Source: Burkholderia lata
GTDB taxonomy: Bacteria > Pseudomonadota > Gammaproteobacteria > Burkholderiales > Burkholderiaceae
DNA length: 64,000 nt
NCBI RefSeq assembly: GCF_000012945.1
Contig: NC_007510.1
Span: forward strand, 2,480,001 to 2,544,000
Direction: 5' to 3'
Shown here: positions 58,906 through 64,000 of the stretch, one piece after another
How the letters are laid out: the number at the start of each line of letters is the position of its first letter
Position numbering within the stretch: the stretch's first letter is position 1
The notes under the pieces: model-generated
The model's input: only the letters and a program-made list of their open reading frames with translations
Databases searched by the model: none
Told to the model about the DNA's origin: nothing
Translations under genes and position numbers: made by a program

Positions 58906-58991
58906 GCACCGCGCTGGTGCAATCGTTGCAGTGCGCCGCGCCCACTGGATCATCTTGGTGCATGCGCGCCATTCTGCACTCTTTTGGTGAA
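58906..58991 (-). promoter_or_regulatory. Two NtrC-type enhancer sites upstream of glnA
   Basis: GCACC-GCGC-TGGTGC (58906-58920) matches the NtrC palindrome GCACC-n4-TGGTGC perfectly. A second, weaker copy TGCACT-CTTT-TGGTGAA lies at 58975-58991. They sit roughly 110 and 180 bp upstream of the sigma-54 promoter, the normal enhancer distance. Confidence 0.85.
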
Positions 58992-59084
58992 TGCGTGTGG
59001 GGTGCGCGCACCGTATTCCACGCGGACATCCGTGCCGCGACGCCGCGCTAGAATGTTCGTTTGACCGATAGGAGACTCCCTGCC

Positions 59085-59549
59085 ATGAGTACGCTCGACC
59101 AGCTTTACGCGAAGGCCGACGAACGCCGCGCACAAGCCGCGCTCAACTACGCCGGGGCGCTGCTGCCGGCCGAGGCCTTCGAACTGCTGCAGCTCGATCC
59201 GTCGGCGCGCCTCGTCGACGTGCGCACCCGCGCCGAACTCGACTGGATCGGCCGCCCGCTCGTCGGCGACGGCCAGTACCTGCACCTCGAATGGACGCGC
59301 TACCCGGGCGGCGTGCCGAACGCCGAATTCGTCAACGAACTGAAGGCGGCCCTCCCGGCCGATACGCCGATCCTGTTCCTGTGCCGCAGCGCCGCGCGCT
59401 CGAAGCTCGCCGCGATCGCCTCCACGCAGGCCGGCTACACGAAGGCGTTCGACCTGCTCGAAGGCTTCGAGGGCGCGAAGGACGCCGAAGGCCACCGCAA
59501 GACGGTCGACGGCTGGTGCTTCCGGAAACTGCCGTGGATCGGCGCCTGA
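59085..59549 (+). CDS. Rhodanese-like domain protein
   Basis: A 154-residue single-domain rhodanese/sulfurtransferase-like protein. The rhodanese entry ARLVDVRTRAELDWIG (near residue 45) and the active-site loop LFLCRSAARSK, with the catalytic Cys at about residue 107, are present. No signal peptide is seen. The physiological sulfur donor and acceptor cannot be read. An AGGAGA ribosome site precedes the ATG. It shares its upstream region with divergent glnA. Confidence 0.9.
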   Translation: MSTLDQLYAKADERRAQAALNYAGALLPAEAFELLQLDPSARLVDVRTRAELDWIGRPLVGDGQYLHLEWTRYPGGVPNAEFVNELKAALPADTPILFLCRSAARSKLAAIASTQAGYTKAFDLLEGFEGAKDAEGHRKTVDGWCFRKLPWIGA

Positions 59550-59612
59550 CGGCACGCCGCTCCCGCCGGTTGCGACAACCCCATCGTCGAGCCGGGCGAT
59601 GACATGCCGATG

Positions 59613-59642
59613 ACGGGCCGCGTTGCGCGGCCCGTGGCTTTT
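59613..59642 (+). terminator. Terminator-like hairpin after the rhodanese gene
   Basis: A 10-bp perfect stem ACGGGCCGCG with a TTG loop, followed by GGCTTTTG. It lies between convergent genes. The T-run is short and displaced. Confidence 0.65.
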
Positions 59643-59664
59643 GTACCGCTGATCGAGGGGCCGC

Positions 59665-60480
59665 TCAGGCGCGCGGCGTCTCGGGCTCGACGACGTCGCC
59701 GCCGAGCAGGTGCACGCCTTCGCGCAGCTTCACGTACGCGGCCGCGACCGCTTCCGGCTCGCCCTTCACGCCGAGGTCGATGTGACGGCGCGCGTAGATC
59801 CCGCCGCGCTCCGCATCGCCGACGCTCGGCAGGCTGAACACGCGCACGCCCGGGAAATCGCGCTCGATGCGCTCCATCAGCGGCGTGAGCGTCGATTCCG
59901 GCAGCTCGAACACGTACAGCGAGCGCTCCGCGTGCGGCGTCGCGTGATGCAGGTGCGCGTACTTCGTGTCGAGCACCCATTCGATCATCGGCCACGCCAT
60001 CACCGGGAAGCCCGGCACGAAGTGCAGGTCGCCGACCGAGAAGCCGGGAATCCGGTTGTAGCCGTTCGGGATGATCGTCGCGCCCACCGGGAACACGCCC
60101 ATGTTGAAGCGGTGCTGGTTCTCCGGCGAATCGAAGTCGACCGGCGTGGCCGGATCGGTGTGCGTTTCGCGGATCCGCTCCGAAATCAGCACCTTCGCTT
60201 CTGGATGCAGCTCAAGGGACACACCGAGCGCGGCGGCCGCGCACTGGCGCGTGTGGTCGTCCGGCGTCGCGCCGATGCCGCCCGTCGAGAACACGATGTC
60301 GCCCGACGCGATCGCGCGTGCGAGGGTCGCCGTGATGCGCGCCGGATCGTCGCCGACGTATTCGGCCCAGTCGAGCGTGAGGCCGCGCGCGCCGAGCAGC
60401 TCGATGACCTTCGCCAGATGCTTGTCCTGCCGGCGGCCCGAAAGGATTTCGTCGCCGATGATGATGATGCCGATGCTCAT
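59665..60480 (-). CDS. CinA-like molybdopterin-binding domain protein
   Basis: A 271-residue protein with an N-terminal MoCF-biosynthesis/CinA-type domain: MSIGIIIIGDEILSGRRQDK, ARAIASGDIVFSTGGIGATP, then the DDHTR motif near residue 75. It lacks the C-terminal nicotinamide-nucleotide amidase domain of full-length CinA. The function of such stand-alone domains is unclear; a nucleotide pyrophosphatase role is possible by analogy. It overlaps the upstream EI24 gene stop by ATGA, so the two are coupled. Confidence 0.88.
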   Translation of the reverse strand: MSIGIIIIGDEILSGRRQDKHLAKVIELLGARGLTLDWAEYVGDDPARITATLARAIASGDIVFSTGGIGATPDDHTRQCAAAALGVSLELHPEAKVLISERIRETHTDPATPVDFDSPENQHRFNMGVFPVGATIIPNGYNRIPGFSVGDLHFVPGFPVMAWPMIEWVLDTKYAHLHHATPHAERSLYVFELPESTLTPLMERIERDFPGVRVFSLPSVGDAERGGIYARRHIDLGVKGEPEAVAAAYVKLREGVHLLGGDVVEPETPRA

Positions 60481-61304
60481 GCCTGCCCCATGTCGATTGC
60501 GGTGGCGCGCGAACTCGCACGCAGGTCCTCCAGCGCGCGCAGGCAGTAATGCCCGAACCACAGCGCCGAGAAGACGAGGATGAAAGCGTATACCCAGATC
60601 ATGGCGGCCGCGACGAACGGAAACAGCACCATCATCCAGACCGACGATACCCATACGAAGGTCGGCACGGTGCCGAGCAGCCCGGTCGCGACGCCGATGC
60701 CGATCAGCGGCCAGCGGTGCTGCCGCACGAGCGCGCGGCGCTCGTCGCGGCTCGCGTGCAGCGCGAGCGCGTCGTAGGTCATCACGCGATACGTGAGCCA
60801 GCCCCAGATCACCGGCGGCAGCAGCGCGAAGAACGGCGGAATCAGCCACAGCGGGATGGTGACGACGAGCACGACGACGCCGGCCAGCGCCGCCCACAGC
60901 GAATTGAACACGCTGCCGAAGAAAGTGCCGCCCCGCTTCGACTCGAGCGCCGCGAACTGCCGGTTCGACAGGTGCTTGATCACGACCGGCATCGAAATCG
61001 TCGCGATCAGCAGCAGCACGGTCAGCACGATCAGCGGAATCGCAAGCGACACGACCACGAACGGCGCGACGACCGCATGCAGCTGCGACATGCCGATCGC
61101 GTCGAACGCGCGGTACAGCATGGCCGTCAGCACGAAGCCGTCGAGCGCGCCGCGTGCGAGGTCCAGCAGCGACTGCCACGAGAACCACAGCACGGCGCCC
61201 CACAGGACGGCCGAGACGAGAAACGGCATCAGGGTGAGCCACAGCATGCGCGGATGCAGTGCGCTCGCCAATGCCCGGACGAAGGAACGCAGCAAATCGT
61301 TCAT
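60477..61304 (-). CDS. EI24-domain inner-membrane protein
   Basis: A 275-residue polytopic membrane protein of the EI24/CysZ-like family, with about five hydrophobic segments (e.g. MLWLTLMPFLVSAVLWGAVL at 21-40; VVSLAIPLIVLTVLLLIATI near 85). The conserved-type PPFFALLPPVIWGWLTYRVM lies near 175. CysZ relatives move sulfate; this one may be a transporter or an envelope protein, and its substrate is not readable. The start MNDLLRSFVRALAS was preferred over an upstream in-frame start. It is translationally coupled to the CinA-like gene. Confidence 0.88.
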   Translation of the reverse strand: MNDLLRSFVRALASALHPRMLWLTLMPFLVSAVLWGAVLWFSWQSLLDLARGALDGFVLTAMLYRAFDAIGMSQLHAVVAPFVVVSLAIPLIVLTVLLLIATISMPVVIKHLSNRQFAALESKRGGTFFGSVFNSLWAALAGVVVLVVTIPLWLIPPFFALLPPVIWGWLTYRVMTYDALALHASRDERRALVRQHRWPLIGIGVATGLLGTVPTFVWVSSVWMMVLFPFVAAAMIWVYAFILVFSALWFGHYCLRALEDLRASSRATAIDMGQA

Positions 61305-61344
61305 GCGAGCCTGTATCGACGGAGAAAAACGGGGAAAGGATAAA

Positions 61345-61386
61345 CCACGCGGCCCGCATGCGCCAAAGCACATGCGGGCCGCGTGG
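61345..61386 (-). terminator. Hairpin between the sterol-desaturase and EI24 genes
   Basis: A 16-bp perfect inverted repeat (CCACGCGGCCCGCATG and its complement) with a 10-nt loop. On the minus strand it is followed by TTTATCC, a weak U-tract. It probably ends the YncE/desaturase transcript. Confidence 0.7.
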
Positions 61387-61415
61387 GAGAGCCGCTCAAC
61401 GCAGGAATGGCCGGA

Positions 61416-62390
61416 TCAGGCCGATGCCGCGCCGCGCTTGGCGGGGAACAGGCGCCGGAAGATCCGCACGAACGCGAGGCCGTGCTGCGCCCAGAAGCCT
61501 TCGCCGTAGGACACGCCCTCGACCTGGTCGCGGATGCCGGTCGGCTCGACCGTGCGGCTCCACGACGCGGTGCCGAACATCATGTCCCACCACGGGAACA
61601 GCACGCCGAAGTTGCAGCCGTACTTCGTGCCTTCGTGGCCGTAGCCGACCGCGTGGTGGCGGCGGTGGAAGATCGGGCTCACGAACAGGCGCTCGCCGAG
61701 CCAGCCGAACGGCAGCCGCGCATTCGTGTGCTGAATGCTCTGCATGAAGTTGGTGAACGCGGTCAGCACGACGAACTGCGACGGCGTCACGCCGATCACG
61801 AGCGCGATCGCCGCGAAGAAGCACGACTGGATCACGTCGTCGAGCACGTGGTTGCGGTCGTCGCACCACAGCGACATCTGGCGCTGGCTGTGATGCACGG
61901 CGTGCAGTTCCCACCAGACGCCGAACTTGTGCTGCCAGCGGTGATACCAGTAGCCGGCGAAATCGAGCACGACGAGATAGATCGCGAACGTGACGATCGG
62001 CTTCGAGGTCACGCCCGGCCACAGGTAGTCGAGGTTGAGGTTCGCGACGCCGTGCAGGCGCAGCCACGCCTGGAAGTTGTCGAACAGCGGCTGCAGCGCG
62101 AAGAAGAAGAACAGCGAATAAATGCCGAGCTTCGCGATCGCCGTGTAGATCACGTCGACCCGCACGGCACGGCGATTCGTCCAGCGCTCGACGGGCAGCA
62201 GCGCCTCGAGCGGGCGCAGCAGCACGAACATCAGGACCATCTGCAGCGCGCCGACGATCACCCAGTACAGCGCGTCGTAGGTGTCCTCGTCATAGTCCAT
62301 CAGGTTGAACTTGAAGAGGAGCGGCTGCACGACGTCGACGTACAGCCAGGTCTGGATGTCCGATACGAATGCATCGATCAGGTGCAGCAT
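61416..62390 (-). CDS. Sterol desaturase / fatty acid hydroxylase-family membrane protein
   Basis: A 324-residue membrane di-iron oxygenase of the fatty-acid hydroxylase superfamily. Four or five hydrophobic segments surround the histidine clusters HRWQH (near 171), HAVHHS (near 183) and HRRHHA (near 263), which bind the di-iron centre. Bacterial members hydroxylate or desaturate lipids such as hopanoids, ornithine lipids or fatty acids; the substrate here is unknown. It starts 16 bp after the YncE-like gene, so the two probably form an operon. Confidence 0.9.
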   Translation of the reverse strand: MLHLIDAFVSDIQTWLYVDVVQPLLFKFNLMDYDEDTYDALYWVIVGALQMVLMFVLLRPLEALLPVERWTNRRAVRVDVIYTAIAKLGIYSLFFFFALQPLFDNFQAWLRLHGVANLNLDYLWPGVTSKPIVTFAIYLVVLDFAGYWYHRWQHKFGVWWELHAVHHSQRQMSLWCDDRNHVLDDVIQSCFFAAIALVIGVTPSQFVVLTAFTNFMQSIQHTNARLPFGWLGERLFVSPIFHRRHHAVGYGHEGTKYGCNFGVLFPWWDMMFGTASWSRTVEPTGIRDQVEGVSYGEGFWAQHGLAFVRIFRRLFPAKRGAASA

Positions 62391-62406
62391 CGTTCTCCCC
62401 CGCCCG

Positions 62407-63396
62407 TCACGCGCCGTTCGCGGCGCGCCACGGCGCGCGGTCGTAGAAATAGATGCCGTGCGGCGAGCGGCCGACAGCGATCGTCTGCACCAGCTTGCGC
62501 GACGCCAGGTCGATGATCCCGACCTTCTTCGCGAAGCGGAACGTCACCCACAGCGTCTTCTTGTCGGCGGACAGCTCCATGTCGTCCGGGCCCGGCAGCA
62601 GGCCGGTGATGTCGCCGACGTTGGTGAGCGTGTTCTCGTCGATGATGCTGATCGTGTTCGCGACCCGGTTCGTCACCGCGACGTGCGTGCCGTCGGCGAG
62701 CGAGCGGAAGTTGTGCGCGCCCTTGCCGGTGTAGATCTGCTTGACGACCTTCTGGTTGCGCCAGTCGACCACCGCGACGTAATCCGCGCCGGTCATCCCG
62801 ACGAGCAGGTACTTGTCGTCCGGCGTGAGCCACAGGCCGGCCGGCACCTTGCCGACCTTCATCTTCCACTTGACCGTCTGCGTCGGCAGGTCGATCGCCG
62901 CGATCTCGCCGGAGACTTGCAGCGACACGAGCAGCGTCTTGCTGTCCTTCGTGAACGCGAGGTGGCTCGGCATCACTTCGAGCGGCACGCGCTTCACGAG
63001 CTTCAGGTCGCGGCCGTCGTAGCCGTAGATGTCGACGCGGTCGAGGCGCAGGCCGGCCGCCGCGAACCACTTGCGGTCGGGCGAGAAGCCGAGCTGGTAA
63101 GGATCGTCGATCCCTTCGATGGTGCGCTGCAGCTTGCCCGTCTTCGGATCGAGGAACATCAGGCTGTTCGAGACCGAATTTGCAACGATCAGCGACGAAT
63201 TGTCGGGCGTCGCCATCAGGTGATGCGGTTCCTTGCCGGTCGGCATCGTGCCGACGACCTGGCGGGTCTGCTGATCGATCAGGGAAAGCGTCGCTTCGGC
63301 CGAATTGAGGATGATGACGTTATTCGCGTGTGCGGCGGGCGCCAGCACGGCGGCGGCCAGCGCAAGCGTGCGGCCGAGGGAAAGGAAAGTGCGCAT
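62407..63396 (-). CDS. Exported YncE-like seven-bladed beta-propeller protein
   Basis: A 329-residue protein with a signal peptide (about residues 1-24, ending AAHA) and repeated propeller blades of the YVTN/NHL-like type. Typical blade motifs are TGKEPHHLMATPDNSSLIVAN, DDPYQLGFSPDRKWFAAAG, MPSHLAFTKDSKTLLVSL and VPAGLWLTPDDKYLLVGM. Such proteins are periplasmic and often bind ligands or act as PQQ- or metal-associated scaffolds, but no cofactor motif is evident. It is linked to the downstream desaturase-family gene. Confidence 0.9.
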   Translation of the reverse strand: MRTFLSLGRTLALAAAVLAPAAHANNVIILNSAEATLSLIDQQTRQVVGTMPTGKEPHHLMATPDNSSLIVANSVSNSLMFLDPKTGKLQRTIEGIDDPYQLGFSPDRKWFAAAGLRLDRVDIYGYDGRDLKLVKRVPLEVMPSHLAFTKDSKTLLVSLQVSGEIAAIDLPTQTVKWKMKVGKVPAGLWLTPDDKYLLVGMTGADYVAVVDWRNQKVVKQIYTGKGAHNFRSLADGTHVAVTNRVANTISIIDENTLTNVGDITGLLPGPDDMELSADKKTLWVTFRFAKKVGIIDLASRKLVQTIAVGRSPHGIYFYDRAPWRAANGA

Positions 63397-63576
63397 GAAG
63401 ACTCACGTCGAGGAACAACCGTCATTGTAAAACGTTCAACCGGCCCGGCCGGTTGACCGAAGCCGGCATTGCGCCACTTCGACGCACGCCGCGGCGGCCC
63501 GGTCGGCCGGCGCGGCAGGCGCCGCGCGGCCGGCCGGGGCCGGCCGCCGGTGCGAGCCCGGGAAACCGATGTTGCG

Positions 63577-64000
63577 CTAGCGCTGCATCGACTCCCAGAC
63601 CTTGTGCAGACGCTTGACAGAGACAGGCATCGGCGTGCGCAGTTCCTGCGCGAACAGCGAAATCCGCAGTTCCTCGAGCAGCCAGCGGAATTCCGCGAGC
63701 CGCGAATCGGCGACGCCGCCGCGCTGCGACACCGCGCGCTGGTACTGCTGGGCGAGCGGCAGCAGGTCGGCCGACTGCTTCGCGTCGCGCGCCGGATCGG
63801 CCTTCAGCTTGTCGATCCGCAGCGCGATGCCCTTCAGGTAGCGCGGGAAGTGCGCCAGTTGCGCGTACGGCGTATCGATCACGAAGCGCTTGCCGACCAG
63901 CGCGCCGAGCTGCTGCTGCAGGTCCGCGTGGGCCTGCGCGAACGGCTTCGCCTGCGCGAGCTTCTTCACGAGCCCCGCGTATTCGGCCAGGATCTGCCCG
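63577..64000 (-). CDS. hrpA: ATP-dependent RNA helicase HrpA, C-terminal end (gene runs off the window)
   Basis: About 140 C-terminal residues of a larger protein are present, entering the window in frame at 64000. The end ...LAEFRWLLEELRISLFAQEL ... RTPMPVSVKRLHKVWESMQR matches the DUF3418 tail of the DEAH-box helicase HrpA. HrpA is a large RNA helicase that acts in mRNA processing and rescue of stalled ribosomes. The helicase core is outside the window, so the call rests on the tail only. Confidence 0.85.
   Translation of the reverse strand, partial: GQILAEYAGLVKKLAQAKPFAQAHADLQQQLGALVGKRFVIDTPYAQLAHFPRYLKGIALRIDKLKADPARDAKQSADLLPLAQQYQRAVSQRGGVADSRLAEFRWLLEELRISLFAQELRTPMPVSVKRLHKVWESMQR

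Larger units (their letters stand above)
58680..59084. other. glnA regulatory region (405 bp between divergent glnA and the rhodanese gene)
   Basis: No supported gene. The region holds the sigma-54 promoter and NtrC-type sites for glnA on the minus strand, plus the start region of the rhodanese gene on the plus strand. The short open frames across it are not protein-like and overlap these sites. Confidence 0.75.

Noticed and set aside
58754..59064. Short open frames between glnA and the rhodanese gene
   Set aside because: They overlap the sigma-54 promoter and NtrC sites and have no protein-like pattern.

Overview
The window is a chromosomal core segment of a betaproteobacterium, most likely a Burkholderia of the cepacia-complex type. 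The reasons are its high GC content, strongly GC-ending codons, the pyrG-kdsA-eno and iscR-to-iscX clusters, a pyruvate dehydrogenase E3 that carries its own lipoyl domain, a PHB phasin, and a FixLJ-like pair of cepacia-complex type. I see no phage, insertion sequence, integron or CRISPR array. Nearly all of the DNA is coding.

Layout. 1-9.7 kb (minus strand): the 5' part of eno, then kdsA, pyrG, an alpha/beta hydrolase, comEC, tatD and the lipoprotein-release genes lolD-lolC. 9.9-16.6 kb (plus): an RpfE-type gene, recJ, prfB with its programmed +1 frameshift, lysS and a glycine-zipper membrane protein. 16.7-22.7 kb (minus): the complete housekeeping Fe-S operon iscR-iscS-iscU-iscA-hscB-hscA-fdx-iscX, with two tandem IscR-type sites on the promoter and a terminator-like hairpin between iscA and hscB. 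22.7-26.9 kb: a low-Mr protein tyrosine phosphatase, a small exported protein, lutA-lutB for lactate oxidation without lutC, and a divergent IclR regulator. 26.9-29.3 kb: a PBP7-type endopeptidase and the phasin gene, whose promoter is flanked by two related palindromic operators.

29.5-36.0 kb (minus): the pyruvate dehydrogenase genes aceE-aceF-lpdA. 36.3-40.5 kb (plus): a FixL/FixJ-like two-component system and folD. 40.6-44.9 kb: oligopeptidase A, dinB with a clean LexA box, and a YgeA-type racemase. 45.0-51.0 kb (minus): an iron-uptake module of a Fur-controlled FecI sigma factor, FecR, a TonB-dependent receptor with a signalling domain, and an exported Fes-like esterase. An initiator tRNA-Met lies beside it. 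51.4-59.5 kb: exodeoxyribonuclease III, a prolyl oligopeptidase, the nitrogen-control operon glnA-ntrB-ntrC with a sigma-54 promoter and NtrC sites, and a rhodanese. 59.6-64 kb (minus): a CinA-like molybdopterin-binding protein, an EI24 membrane protein, a sterol-desaturase-family protein, a YncE-like beta-propeller and the 3' end of hrpA.

The regulatory DNA is the most informative part: LexA, Fur, IscR, NtrC/sigma-54 and probable PhaR sites can all be read next to the genes they would be expected to control. I found no clearly undescribed multi-gene system. The best candidates for follow-up are the receptor plus exported esterase pair, the inverted repeat in front of the receptor gene, the palindrome in the prlC promoter, the tandem 49-bp repeats beside comEC, and the LutA-LutB pair without LutC.
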